A stretch of 64,000 nucleotides of DNA, from the NCBI GenBank assembly GCA_019057795.1, contig JAHLWS010000024.1, positions 1 to 64,000 on the forward strand, in the 5' to 3' direction. A program made the position numbers and the translations under genes. The DNA is from Promethearchaeota archaeon. Its GTDB lineage: Archaea > Asgardarchaeota > Lokiarchaeia > Sigyniarchaeales > SOKP01. The first letter of the stretch is position 1. Every line of letters starts with the position of its first letter. Positions 1 to 9,287 of the stretch are shown here, one piece after another. The notes under the pieces are model-generated. The model made no database searches and was not told where the DNA came from. It worked only from the letters and a program-made list of their open reading frames with translations.

Positions 1-2
1 AA

Positions 3-260
3 GCAAATGTCTGGCGCATGGTTGCCACACGAGGAGAAGATTACTTGCGGATAAAACATTGTGAATTGGACGAACTGGCATCTGAAATCGTCTTACAATA
101 TTCTGAAGAAGTGGTGAAGCAATTACGAGCAGAACTAAGCTCTAGCATCAAGAAAATATCTGCCATGGGTCGTGCGAGAAGCAAGCGTTATGAACGGTTT
201 GATGTAGATGTAATTCACTACTATCGACAAAATAAGAGAAAAAAGGAGGCGGCAATTTAG
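3..260 (+). CDS. unidentified protein, 5' end cut off by window edge
   Basis: The reading frame is open from the first bases of the window, and the first in-frame ATG is at position 18, so the true start probably lies upstream and only the C-terminal 85 or so residues are seen. The visible part is charged and mostly helical: an acidic stretch (ELDELASEIV) is followed by a basic tail rich in Lys and Arg (RARSKRYERF, NKRKKEAAI). I recognise no family and see no cysteine clusters or membrane segment. It ends with TAG at 258-260, and a gap of about 140 bp separates it from the convergent gene ending at 405. It looks like a real gene because the frame is intact and the codon use matches its neighbours. 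Confidence 0.5.
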   Translation, partial: ANVWRMVATRGEDYLRIKHCELDELASEIVLQYSEEVVKQLRAELSSSIKKISAMGRARSKRYERFDVDVIHYYRQNKRKKEAAI

Positions 261-404
261 TCGGAGGTGAGATTAATTTGCGACCTCATATTTTTTTTCT
301 TAATTTTTTATTACTTCTTAAGTAAGTAGTAAATTGTAGATCTTCTTGTAAAAGTCTTTTTAAAAAAAATTAGAAAAAATAAAAAAGTTTATTAAATGTA
401 AAAT

Positions 405-1313
405 TTACCTTCTCATCATTCTGGGGTTGCGGAAAAGGTCAAGTTCTCTTTTGGGCATTATGTAATCTGTAGTACCGGTTGATTTCATCTTTTTATACAA
501 TCTTTTGACAATTTTCTTAGCAACGTCCATAAAGTTACAAGCCATCCCGAATAATATCAAGTAGCGGACAAATGTTTTATCTTTTGCGTAAACTTCGTCG
601 TAGATTTCAATCTCGTATTCTTTTTGTATAGGATGCCCATCTATTCTCGCAATTATTTTCTTTCCGATTAAAAATTTATAGTTCCTCCCGGGACCGACAA
701 CTCCTCTTGCTAAAACCATCTGCAGCTTATCGCCTTTTTCTTCGGGAAGGAGGGGGAACGTCCAACGTGAACCGATGAATCGCCATCCTCTTACGAATCG
801 AATTAAACTTTTTACTCCTGGGATTTGTGCGTAAAAAACCGGGCCAGCGTGCTTAATTTCAAAACTCTGAACGAGAGAATGAGCTATGCTTAACTCTATG
901 CCCCCTTTAAAATTACCACCCTTAGCCTTTGAGTCCATAGTTTCTTCCATAATCGTAAAATAACGGCACACGAGTCTCTTCTCCTCTAACGGGCTCTCTT
1001 CCCATTCCTCCTTATTAAAAGCAATGATACTTTTCTTTTGGCCGTCTATTGAAATTACGCCTTCGATATCGAAGTTTTTAGAGAACCAACGTGTTTTTGC
1101 GGTGTATTTGAGTTGTTGATGTATGCCCAATTCCTCGTCGTGCAAACGAGTTCTCCAAAAATTGACTTTCATTTTTTTGTAAACAATTTTTTTTTTGGGT
1201 TTTTGAACTTCCTCATCTTTTTTTGGTTTCGTTGCTTTTTTCTTAGTAGGAGCAGTCCTTGCCTTCGCTCTTTCCTTTCTCTTTTTTTTATCTTCTTCAG
1301 GATCATTTTCCAT
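405..1313 (-). CDS. hypothetical protein with lysine-rich N-terminus
   Basis: This is a protein of 302 residues. The first 50 residues are almost entirely Lys, Glu, Arg and Ala and are probably disordered. Residues 50-290 form a compact domain with many short alternating hydrophobic/polar stretches suggesting beta strands (for example FDIEGVISIDGQ). The C-terminal part reads GKKIIARIDG, then YEIEIYDEVY, then a hydrophobic helix (YLILFGMACNFMDVA). This order, a strand with a Gly-Lys turn, another strand and then a buried helix, recalls the tubby/LURP-one/scramblase barrel, but I regard that only as a possibility. There is no signal peptide. It is transcribed alone, with 215 bp of A+T-rich sequence between it and the end of the ribonucleotide reductase gene. 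Confidence 0.6.
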   Translation of the reverse strand: MENDPEEDKKKRKERAKARTAPTKKKATKPKKDEEVQKPKKKIVYKKMKVNFWRTRLHDEELGIHQQLKYTAKTRWFSKNFDIEGVISIDGQKKSIIAFNKEEWEESPLEEKRLVCRYFTIMEETMDSKAKGGNFKGGIELSIAHSLVQSFEIKHAGPVFYAQIPGVKSLIRFVRGWRFIGSRWTFPLLPEEKGDKLQMVLARGVVGPGRNYKFLIGKKIIARIDGHPIQKEYEIEIYDEVYAKDKTFVRYLILFGMACNFMDVAKKIVKRLYKKMKSTGTTDYIMPKRELDLFRNPRMMRR

Positions 1314-1528
1314 ACTTATTCACTCTTTCATTATTTTATTCTTGTAATAAAATTAAATTTCTTAGATAGCTTTTAATTTTTACTTAATAAGACTTTTTTT
1401 CTTAAGAATTTTATTAGTTATACAAATATTGTTTGAAGTTTATAATTTTATTGTTTTAAATTGACAATTTTTAAGCAAGATATGTATTAAGAAAAGATAA
1501 AAGATATTACTATTAATTAAATACTAAT

Positions 1529-4500
1529 TTAATACTTAATTTCACAAGACTCCGAATCACAGAACTTACTTCCTATTGCTCTATCTTTTGTTTTATCCAA
1601 ATCTAAAGGTTTAAGTTTTGAAACCATTTCCTCGAATTTTTCTTTTGTGATTTCTTCGTAAGGAGCTTGTTTGTAACCGTGTTCTTTAATCGGTAAAAAA
1701 CTCACGCTTTTTAGCTTATCTTCAAAGCACTCCAGCACGTGTTTAATCTGATTTGCCTCTTCTTGCTTAAATGTAATCGTAATTGATACTTGGTTGTCGG
1801 ACCAATATTTTTGATAGTCTGCGGCATTTTCCGCTTGTTCCCATATGGAAACATCGTCCTTGGAACGTTCAAATAATTGTTCGTGGACGGGAAATTCGAC
1901 TACAATAGTATTAGGAGAATAAGAATCGTCCTCTATGTAATAACCCGCGTTTTTAATGGGTTCTATCAAATCAGAATTCTTCGAAATGCGAATTCTTCTA
2001 ATATAGTATTCTGAATGAGGATAATGAATTCCAGGAGTGACTCCCGGAAGTAAGCTAACGGTTCCGCTCGGTTTAACCGTAGTAATTTTTAACGATTTTG
2101 GGACGCACAACCAATCGGAATAATCCTCGTCCAATTCTCGTAAATATTTATAGCCTTTATCGCACCAGTCTAATATAGTCCTTCTCCCATATTTCACAAA
2201 AGCTTCAATTATTCCTGTTTGTGAAATTCCCATTCGCCTATTCTTAAGCATCACTGCGTTAGTTTCTTGCCAATGCGTATTTACGAGCGTAACAGATTTG
2301 GCATACAAATAAGCATACTTTAGGGTGTTTTTATACTCTTCGTAAGATTCGTGCCTTGAGGGGAACGATTCCACAAGACAACAAAGTTCAAATGATTCTA
2401 AGGTTTGTTCTCCGCAATTCGCAGTAAAAATCATTTCAAGTTTTGGTCTACCTGACTTTGTTTCTTTTTCAGTTAGAATAATTCCATAATTATGGAAATC
2501 ATCGACTGTGCCGTTATAAACTGTATTTTCCCCAATATAATTAACTGATACAACTTTATGGTTATAAGATAGACCGCAGTCTTTTAGTTTTAGTGCCATT
2601 TGTTGCCTATACTGATGTTTACTTAATGAGCGAACGGAGATTCTTTGACAAACATATTTCTCAGTGATTTTATCCATTACATATTGATAACCTTTATAGA
2701 TTCCAGCAGTTCTAAAATCGTTGATTCCATTTTCTTTAATAATCTTTAAGAAATCAGCTAACTGAGGAACCTCATTTTGTTCATAAATATATTGAGCAAA
2801 TAATTGACATAATTTTCTTCTAGCTTCTTGTTGATTTCTTTTTCCTTTATTTTTCATCGCTGCGCCTGCCTTAATTGCAGCTATTTTATTAGCACATTTA
2901 TGTGAACAATAAGCTTGCTCTCGTCTGCCATATTTTACTTTAAATTCCCTTCTACATAATGCACAATATTTTACAACAAACATACCATCTTCAAAAATTA
3001 ACTCAAGATCGCTTTCTTTCAGTAAATTAATATATTTTTTATATTCTCTCATTAGAGCTGGGTTATCTAAATGTTCAAATCCAGATTCAATATTCGCTCT
3101 TTTAATAAAGTTCAATAATGAACCACGAAATTCAGTAAAAGAAGATATTAATCCGATTTCTTTTGAATATTCTTTCCAAGCGGGAATAGTTAATGGTTCA
3201 TTTGTTCTTTTGATATAGGAAATCATCTCATTATAAATTTGCTCATTAGAGATTCCAGAATATCTTGGGTTTTTGGTACCGGAAGTAGCTTTCGACATCC
3301 TTTGATGATATTGTTGTTTTTCTTCAGGAGTAGCATGGGGATACCAAATACGCATAGGATTTTTATCACCTGATATATCATGTAAAGAATCATGATCATC
3401 CTTTAGCATAAGTTCTAAATTATCTTTTCTATTATTCAAACCATCCTTGTCTTTATGATGGAGAACATACCCACTGGGAATTTTACATTTATTAAGTTGT
3501 TCATAAATAAATGAATGTTCGAAAGTATTTTTCTTTCCATTATTTAACATCCAATAAATTGATCTTTTCTTCTTTTCTTCTCCCATTATCTCTGCCCAAG
3601 TTGTTTGCCATTTTGGCGTTATCATTAGACTATCTCCACTTCTTAATTCTCTAGCTTCTAAAGATGTATTATTCCTTAAAATAAACTTATGATTTCCTGT
3701 GCATTTTATTATACTATCATCATCCAATTTTACTTCATATATTTTCTCATTATAACCTGTAATTCTTGGATTTCTCATCATTCTTATTACTGTTAATCCT
3801 TTATCATCTTTACAGTACACAGGAATATCGTTTCCTTCTTCTGCCAATTGTTTTATTGCCACAGCATTCCTACCATCAGCGACAGCAATTAAAGTATCAC
3901 CTGTAATACAAGGGTTTACGCCCGCAGCTTTCTTATCTTTCTGATCTGGCGGACTTCCCATCCGAGAATATGCTTTTGCGTTTTCTAACCAAAGAATTCC
4001 GGGTTCCCCATTCACAGCAATCTGATCTGCTATGAAAGAATAGTCTAATCCTTTTACCGCGAATATACTGTTATTGCTTGCCCATCTATGCGAATATAGT
4101 TTTTCTTTGTCTTGTTTGCACTTTATAAATTCTAAATCGGTGGCTTCCCCTAATGCGATTTCAGCGCTGCGGCGAACATTGCCGGCTACCACGCATTTCC
4201 CAATGAGATTCATAATATCCAAGATATCAAGTGTTTTTATTGGTTGCTCTATTCGCGCCTTTAAAATTTCTTGGATATTCATCAACATGTCCTTTAAAGG
4301 ATCTGGACCGCTGGCGATTCCTCCAAAACCTCTAATTGGCTGACCTGCAGACCTGATTAAACTAAAATCAAACTTTGGGAGTCGTTTACCTAAGAAATAC
4401 GCCTCTATAACAAGTTTAAGCGATTCCACCCAACCTTCTCTGCTATCGGGTATTTGAAAAGTAAAATGATCTTCTATAGGTTTTTTAATTGTAATTTTAC

Positions 4501-5257
4501 CCGCTCCTTTCGTATCAAAACCTACCCCTACGCCCAACATTAGCGCATCCATCACAAATTGAAACGCTTTCGAGTATTTTAAGTCAATATCGTCAGTAGA
4601 GGCAAACCCACAGTTATTGAGCGACATAGAACCATGACGCGCGATAAATTCGGTCCCCATCATCCAAAGACCTCTTCCCGGTGGTAAAAACTTAAAATTC
4701 CAGATTTTTTCATACATTATTTGGGCAGATTTCTGAGCTTTAGCATCGGTCCAAGGTAAACTTAACTTAATGCAGTGCTCCTTTTGGATTGAATAACAAC
4801 CCTCGACGACTCTTCTGATCGTTTCCCAGAACTCTTCTTTTCTGTTCTCTCCTTCTACAACTCTTGCGTAAGTTCTTTTGTACGTGATGTGCCCTAAAGG
4901 CCCCCAATCAGGTTGTTTCCCTATAAATTTAGCAAGAAAATTATTGTCTAACGTGAAAGATATGTTTTCCAAATTAATAGCTCGGGCGAATAGATTTCGG
5001 TATTTGTTTAAACCTCGTTGGGTTAGCTCGACGCATACTAATTCTCTAATGTAATTAGTGGTGATCTCATCAACTCCTAGACCAATAATAATTCGAATAA
5101 CATCTTCTGTAACATTCTCTGCAATGTTTATGTCCAGCCCTGTTTCCTTATTTAAAACCTTAGCAATATTAGAAACATCAAACTCTTTTTTTTCACCTTT
5201 AGAGTTTATTACATATTTTGGATACAAATCTTTTAATGAAAACGAATTATCAGTCAT
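1529..5257 (-). CDS. nrdJ: adenosylcobalamin-dependent ribonucleotide reductase (class II, RTPR-like) with intein
   Basis: The precursor has 1242 residues. Removing the 498-residue intein leaves 744, close to the usual monomeric class II ribonucleoside-triphosphate reductase (about 740). It reduces ribonucleotides to deoxyribonucleotides with B12 and needs no oxygen. Residues 14-95 resemble an ATP-cone regulatory domain. The barrel carries SLNNCG (Cys216), NVRRSAEIALG (360-370), the split NP/CGEQ active-site loop (Asn448, Cys948 as the expected thiyl-radical cysteine, Glu950) and Cys959, the likely partner of the L. leichmannii Cys419 position. VKPSGTVSLLPGV follows. The C-terminus ends in FCDSESCEIKY, a cysteine pair suited to re-reduction by thioredoxin or glutaredoxin. 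The ATG at 5257 is preceded by AAGGAGT at 5264-5270, a good ribosome binding site. The gene stands alone. Function depends on intein splicing. Confidence 0.93.
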   Translation of the reverse strand: MTDNSFSLKDLYPKYVINSKGEKKEFDVSNIAKVLNKETGLDINIAENVTEDVIRIIIGLGVDEITTNYIRELVCVELTQRGLNKYRNLFARAINLENISFTLDNNFLAKFIGKQPDWGPLGHITYKRTYARVVEGENRKEEFWETIRRVVEGCYSIQKEHCIKLSLPWTDAKAQKSAQIMYEKIWNFKFLPPGRGLWMMGTEFIARHGSMSLNNCGFASTDDIDLKYSKAFQFVMDALMLGVGVGFDTKGAGKITIKKPIEDHFTFQIPDSREGWVESLKLVIEAYFLGKRLPKFDFSLIRSAGQPIRGFGGIASGPDPLKDMLMNIQEILKARIEQPIKTLDILDIMNLIGKCVVAGNVRRSAEIALGEATDLEFIKCKQDKEKLYSHRWASNNSIFAVKGLDYSFIADQIAVNGEPGILWLENAKAYSRMGSPPDQKDKKAAGVNPCITGDTLIAVADGRNAVAIKQLAEEGNDIPVYCKDDKGLTVIRMMRNPRITGYNEKIYEVKLDDDSIIKCTGNHKFILRNNTSLEARELRSGDSLMITPKWQTTWAEIMGEEKKKRSIYWMLNNGKKNTFEHSFIYEQLNKCKIPSGYVLHHKDKDGLNNRKDNLELMLKDDHDSLHDISGDKNPMRIWYPHATPEEKQQYHQRMSKATSGTKNPRYSGISNEQIYNEMISYIKRTNEPLTIPAWKEYSKEIGLISSFTEFRGSLLNFIKRANIESGFEHLDNPALMREYKKYINLLKESDLELIFEDGMFVVKYCALCRREFKVKYGRREQAYCSHKCANKIAAIKAGAAMKNKGKRNQQEARRKLCQLFAQYIYEQNEVPQLADFLKIIKENGINDFRTAGIYKGYQYVMDKITEKYVCQRISVRSLSKHQYRQQMALKLKDCGLSYNHKVVSVNYIGENTVYNGTVDDFHNYGIILTEKETKSGRPKLEMIFTANCGEQTLESFELCCLVESFPSRHESYEEYKNTLKYAYLYAKSVTLVNTHWQETNAVMLKNRRMGISQTGIIEAFVKYGRRTILDWCDKGYKYLRELDEDYSDWLCVPKSLKITTVKPSGTVSLLPGVTPGIHYPHSEYYIRRIRISKNSDLIEPIKNAGYYIEDDSYSPNTIVVEFPVHEQLFERSKDDVSIWEQAENAADYQKYWSDNQVSITITFKQEEANQIKHVLECFEDKLKSVSFLPIKEHGYKQAPYEEITKEKFEEMVSKLKPLDLDKTKDRAIGSKFCDSESCEIKY
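2417..3910 (-). other. HNH-type intein inside the ribonucleotide reductase
   Basis: Residues 450-947 of the precursor interrupt the conserved NPCGEQ loop exactly between Pro and Cys. The N-terminal block reads CITGDTLIAVADGR with Cys1 as nucleophile. Block B is CTGNHKF (519-525). A homing endonuclease region of the HNH type follows (LHHKDKDGLNNRKDNLELM, 599-617). A small treble-clef-like cysteine group (CALC and CSHKC, 765-789) lies further on. Block F is VYNGTVDDFHNYGI and the end is FTAN followed by Cys+1. The penultimate residue is Ala rather than the usual His. The host Cys+1 would also be the catalytic radical cysteine of the reductase, so activity is strictly tied to splicing. Confidence 0.9.
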
Positions 5258-5705
5258 TATTTTACTCCTTAATTGCGATAATGGTTATTACATTAATTTT
5301 ATCGGCGTTTTTCAAAACGTCTAAATTTTGATTGCCTTAACCTAATTTTTAATTTAAGTTATAATATAATATAAAACTATTGATTCAATATTATTAAACG
5401 ATTGATGAATCTGTTAAAATCTTGCGTATTTCTTTTAATTCTACATCTACTATTCAATTACCCAATTAGTTTAAATTTTTTACTATTAATCAACATTACA
5501 TCTCTTATGGTTTTCTAATGTGTTTACGTCGGTTTTTATAACTTATAGAAACCTTCATTAACAATATCTTTTTATTGGTTAGCATATTTAAAAAAAAAAT
5601 TGAAATTGATTACTATATTATTAATATTAATAATATTAAAATCAAATTAGAAAGTTCAAATACTAAAAATAATTGATTTTAACGATAATCTTGGTGTAGT
5701 AAAAA
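5258..5705. other. divergent intergenic region, 448 bp
   Basis: This very A+T-rich stretch lies between the minus-strand reductase and the plus-strand acyltransferase-like genes. It must hold both promoters. I see the reductase ribosome binding site at 5264-5270 and several TATA-like runs (for example around 5610-5640), but no open frame, hairpin or repeat that I would call a feature. Confidence 0.4.
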
Positions 5706-6653
5706 ATGTCAGACGAAATTGAACCACCTGATATGAGTGACTCTGATGGTGAAGTTGCTAAAGAAAAAATTAAACTCCAATTTCATTGGTATATGAGTAT
5801 CTTTTTAGTTATATACTATTGTTCATATTTAATACCGGGAATTGTTTTTATGGAGTATGTCTTATTAGTATTTATCCCACTCTTTTTAAGGGTAGATAAC
5901 CTGTTTGTTGTCTTTACGAACCTTGATTCTTTACTAGCTTTTTTAGCTTTACCGTTAGTTCTTATTGTGAGTTATTTAATCCACTTATTTTTGGTAGGTT
6001 TGATCTCGCGAATTATCTGGAGATATACTGAAAAAATTTCACCTAGTAAAGATGGAATTATTCCAAGAAATATTCCTTCTAAAACTGCTAATTTATACCA
6101 TATAAGATCCTTTATGATTAAATACGGAAAAAATGCTTTCATGAAAGGAATATTTCCTTGGTTAGCAAATTGGTTTTTTAATTTTGTAGGAACCAGCGTA
6201 ATTAAAAAGGGTTCTACGCTCGAAGAATCAGTAGTTACGGATAGAAATGTAAATGTTGGAAGAAACTGCTACATCGGTGTTAATTCGGCGCTATCTAGCC
6301 ATTTTGTTGAGGGAGTTTTCGGAAATATTGTGTACTTTGAAATAAAGCTAGGAGAAAATGTTACTTTAGGGGGTTTTAATAACATTGCCCCTGGATGCGA
6401 ACTAAGAGATAATTCCTATTTATTGCCAATGGCAGCAGCAACTAAGCACAATTTGTTAAAAGGAAATAATTACTACTTTGGCATGCCTTTGCGTAGAATA
6501 TTTAAGAAGAAAATTATGGATTACTTAAAGATTAGCGAGGATAATTTAGTTCAAGCTGAAGACTTAAGAGTTAAGCAAGAAAACGCAAAGTTGGAGAGGA
6601 TAAAAAAAGAAGCAAAAAAAAATGAAAAAAAAAACATAATAATAATGGAGTGA
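5706..6653 (+). CDS. membrane-anchored left-handed beta-helix (hexapeptide) acyltransferase-like protein 1
   Basis: This 315-residue protein is the first of three tandem paralogues. An acidic cytosolic N-terminus (1-24) is followed by hydrophobic segments at about 27-48, 50-70 and 77-105. A linker leads to a hexapeptide-repeat region (about 165-262), with repeats such as VNVGRNCYIG and VTLGGFNNIAPGC, typical of left-handed beta-helix acyltransferases, and then a highly charged Lys/Glu tail. The arrangement resembles the C-terminal part of Pls/NRPS-like terminal modules, in which membrane helices precede a beta-helix. Substrate unknown; acyl transfer to a lipid or polysaccharide at the membrane is an inference. 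The repeat is shorter than in the two following paralogues and lacks the WxYxGxPA-type ending they have (here YFGMPLR). The next gene's ribosome binding site overlaps this gene's stop codon. Confidence 0.75.
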   Translation: MSDEIEPPDMSDSDGEVAKEKIKLQFHWYMSIFLVIYYCSYLIPGIVFMEYVLLVFIPLFLRVDNLFVVFTNLDSLLAFLALPLVLIVSYLIHLFLVGLISRIIWRYTEKISPSKDGIIPRNIPSKTANLYHIRSFMIKYGKNAFMKGIFPWLANWFFNFVGTSVIKKGSTLEESVVTDRNVNVGRNCYIGVNSALSSHFVEGVFGNIVYFEIKLGENVTLGGFNNIAPGCELRDNSYLLPMAAATKHNLLKGNNYYFGMPLRRIFKKKIMDYLKISEDNLVQAEDLRVKQENAKLERIKKEAKKNEKKNIIIME

Positions 6654-6658
6654 GATAA

Positions 6659-7549
6659 ATGGCTGAAGCTATAGAAGATGGAAATGATGATTCTGATTTT
6701 ATTATTGATTTCACTACGAGTTCTGCTATAAACAGAGTTAGTCTTAAGTTTTTAATAGTATATTTGCCAATTTTTTGGTTTAGTGGTTTAATAGTTACCA
6801 CCTTTTGGTACGGCTACACTGTAAGCAAACTACCATGGATAATTAATTTGTTATTTTTACCACTTTTATTGTTAGCACTTATGTTTCTTTTCATTATTAG
6901 TTGCTTCTTTTTTAGTAAGCTTCTATTAATTTTAATAAATTTAATGCACCTCCCTAAAGAGGGGATATTCCGCACTGCCAAGGGTGATACTGATTTTGAG
7001 TTTTGGAGGCTTAGAACCGAGATAAAGAAAATAACTTTATGGCTAATAAGAAACTGGCCTTTACCTTGGTTAGATGTATTAGCATTTCGCTGGTTTGGAG
7101 TAAATATGGATTTTTCGAGCCATTTAAACGATGCCTGGTGTGACGCTGAATTTATTAAGTTTGGAAACAGCGTAACTGTTGGACAAGGGGCAGTAATAAT
7201 GAGCTCAATGGTAGTAGGTAATTATCTAATCATCAAAAGAATAACTTTCGAAAATTTCGCTCTTATTGGAGGGCAGAGCACGATCGCCCCTGGGACTCAC
7301 TTTGGAAAAGATACTGTTTTAGGTGCAGTATCAGTTACCACTCTTAATCAAAAACTAGAAGACGGGTGGATATATTCAGGTATTCCTGCTAGAAAATTAA
7401 AGCCTAATCAATACGCTGAAATGAGAAGAGATATTATACAAAAAGTAGATGTTGACGAAGAAGAAAAAATTGAAGTAGAGCACGAAGTCAATATCGATGA
7501 AGATAAAAAACATTTAATTAGAGGAAAAAAGGGAGGCGTTGAAAAGTGA
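6659..7549 (+). CDS. membrane-anchored left-handed beta-helix acyltransferase-like protein 2
   Basis: This 296-residue paralogue has membrane segments at about 29-50 and 57-90, the shared motif LRTEIKK (HFWRLRxxIKK type) near residue 120, and a hexapeptide region at about 165-250 (FGNSVTVGQGAVI, TIAPGTHFGKDTVLGA). It ends in the common acyltransferase closing motif WIYSGIPARKLK. The C-terminus is a charged tail. ATG at 6659 is preceded by GGAG overlapping the stop of the upstream gene, so the genes are translationally linked. It is much more similar to the third copy than to the first. The fold assignment is firm; the acceptor and donor are unknown. Confidence 0.78.
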   Translation: MAEAIEDGNDDSDFIIDFTTSSAINRVSLKFLIVYLPIFWFSGLIVTTFWYGYTVSKLPWIINLLFLPLLLLALMFLFIISCFFFSKLLLILINLMHLPKEGIFRTAKGDTDFEFWRLRTEIKKITLWLIRNWPLPWLDVLAFRWFGVNMDFSSHLNDAWCDAEFIKFGNSVTVGQGAVIMSSMVVGNYLIIKRITFENFALIGGQSTIAPGTHFGKDTVLGAVSVTTLNQKLEDGWIYSGIPARKLKPNQYAEMRRDIIQKVDVDEEEKIEVEHEVNIDEDKKHLIRGKKGGVEK

Positions 7550-8472
7550 GCGTTCCGAATTCAATGCGCGTCGGTCCTTTTTGTGCAACCGTACTGGCTA
7601 AGAAAAAATATTTGATTTTGTATATTTTTTTAATATGGATAAGTCTACTTCCTGCGATATTGGAAATTTGGTGGTATTGGCAGATGTTGTGGGATGATAT
7701 AAGACCACTTCATTTCTATGTGTTTTTACCTCTTTATTTAATTGTAATATACATCACAACTGTGTTTGCTGCGATATTCTTTGCAAAAATTTTATTAATT
7801 ATTGCTAATGTTTTTCATAAACCAAGAGAAGGCGTTTTTCTAAGGGATCCCGCAGATAAAGATTATAGATATTGGAGTCTTAGAAATACAATTAAAAAGT
7901 GGCCAATCTGGCTCGCACATAAATTTCCCTTTCCATTTTTGGACAATATTTGTTTCAAGATATTTGGAGTAAAAACAAAATTTTCTAACTCACTTTTTGA
8001 AGGTTGGGTGGATACTGAATATGTCGAGTTCGGTAAAAATGTGGTTGTTGGCCAGGGAGCTATAATTCAATCTTCGGTTATTATAGGAAACTTTTTAATC
8101 ATTAAAAAAACCATTATTGAAGAAAACGTTAGAATAGGCGCACATGTAATAATTATGCCAGGCACCCATATAGGAAAAAACTGTATTTTAAACACTTGGT
8201 CGTCTACAATGGTAGGTCAAGAACTAGAAGAAGGTTGGGTGTATAATGGGGGTCCTGCGAAAAAATTCAAGAAAAATAGATTTTTCGAAGACATTCCTAT
8301 CGAAAAACTTACAAAAACTATTGGAGACCTTGACGGATTATTAAAGAAATACGACGAGCAATATGTTAAGCGGCATGTAAAAAAGAAGATATCTCTCAAA
8401 GAAAGAAGAATTCGTATAAGAAAAGAAAAATCCGAAGAAAACCCTGAAGAAAAAACTGAAAAAAAGGATTAA
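7546..8472 (+). CDS. membrane-anchored left-handed beta-helix acyltransferase-like protein 3
   Basis: This 308-residue paralogue starts with GTG at 7546, overlapping the TGA of the previous gene by 4 bp and preceded by GGGAGG. Membrane segments lie at about 22-43 and 57-86. The RYWSLRNTIKKW motif follows, then a hexapeptide region at about 160-240 (FGKNVVVGQGAII, HVIIMPGTHIGKNCIL) closing with WVYNGGPAKKFK. The tail of about 40 residues is almost all Lys, Arg and Glu. Three linked paralogues suggest related acyl transfer steps or a heteromeric complex at the membrane (inference). The nitrilase-family gene begins 2 bp after its stop, so it is probably in the same operon. Confidence 0.78.
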   Translation: MSVPNSMRVGPFCATVLAKKKYLILYIFLIWISLLPAILEIWWYWQMLWDDIRPLHFYVFLPLYLIVIYITTVFAAIFFAKILLIIANVFHKPREGVFLRDPADKDYRYWSLRNTIKKWPIWLAHKFPFPFLDNICFKIFGVKTKFSNSLFEGWVDTEYVEFGKNVVVGQGAIIQSSVIIGNFLIIKKTIIEENVRIGAHVIIMPGTHIGKNCILNTWSSTMVGQELEEGWVYNGGPAKKFKKNRFFEDIPIEKLTKTIGDLDGLLKKYDEQYVKRHVKKKISLKERRIRIRKEKSEENPEEKTEKKD

Positions 8473-8474
8473 TC

Positions 8475-9260
8475 ATGAAAATTGGTTATGTTCAAACCTC
8501 TCCCACCTTTAGCGAAAAAACTCAAAATTTTGAACAAGTAAAGAACTTATTAAGCAATAATAAAGCAGATTTAATTGTATTACCTGAACTTTTCGCAACC
8601 GGTTACGCTTTCATTTCTAAAAAAGAAGCTGAATCTTTAGCGGAAGATATTAACGGGCAAACCGCTCAATTTCTAAAGAAGTTATCAAAAGATACAGGTG
8701 GAGTCGTAATTGGAGGGTTTATTGAGAAAGATGGCAATGAAATCTTCAATTCTGCGATGATAATTTCAAAAAATGAAGTTATCGGCACCTATAGGAAAAT
8801 CCATCTATACTATAAAGAACACCTATGGTTCTCTCCTGGAAACAAGCCTTTACGAATTTACGAAGTAAACAACATGATAATCGGAATAATGATTTGTTTC
8901 GATTGGTTTTTTCCGGAGACAATTCGTACGCTCGCGCTTCTTGGAGCTGATATCATTGCACATCCCGCTAACTTAGTACTTCCGTATTGCCAAAAAGCTA
9001 TGACTACTCATTGTTTGGTAAATCGCGTTTTTGCTGTAACATCTAACAGAATTGGCAACGAAGTAAGGGGGGAAGACGATTTTAAGTTTACGGGGGGAAG
9101 TCAAATCACGTCTTATAATGGGGACATACTATCATCCGCACCTACGGATAAAATCTCTATTAATTTTATAGAAATTGATGTAATCCACGCAAGAGATAAA
9201 AAGCTAAATAGTTATAATGATTTACTAAATGATAGAAGACCAGATTTCTATCTTCTATAA
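8475..9260 (+). CDS. carbon-nitrogen hydrolase (nitrilase superfamily)
   Basis: This 261-residue protein has the full nitrilase-superfamily catalytic triad: Glu38 in LPELFATGY, Lys108 in YRKIHLYYKEH and Cys141 in MICFDWFFPE. The length fits a single-domain amidase such as an omega-amidase or N-carbamoyl amidohydrolase. It would hydrolyse an amide, a carbamoyl or a related C-N bond in the cytosol; the substrate cannot be read from the sequence. It begins 2 bp after the acyltransferase-like operon and is followed 27 bp later by an alcohol dehydrogenase gene, so the five genes may be co-transcribed. A second, distinct member of the family lies at 45984-46811. Confidence 0.88.
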   Translation: MKIGYVQTSPTFSEKTQNFEQVKNLLSNNKADLIVLPELFATGYAFISKKEAESLAEDINGQTAQFLKKLSKDTGGVVIGGFIEKDGNEIFNSAMIISKNEVIGTYRKIHLYYKEHLWFSPGNKPLRIYEVNNMIIGIMICFDWFFPETIRTLALLGADIIAHPANLVLPYCQKAMTTHCLVNRVFAVTSNRIGNEVRGEDDFKFTGGSQITSYNGDILSSAPTDKISINFIEIDVIHARDKKLNSYNDLLNDRRPDFYLL

Positions 9261-9287
9261 TCATTTTATTATAAAAAGATTCAAACC

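Noticed and set aside
8217..8399. Small minus-strand frame within the third acyltransferase-like gene
   Set aside because: It is an antisense shadow of the charged C-terminal tail with no homology signal.
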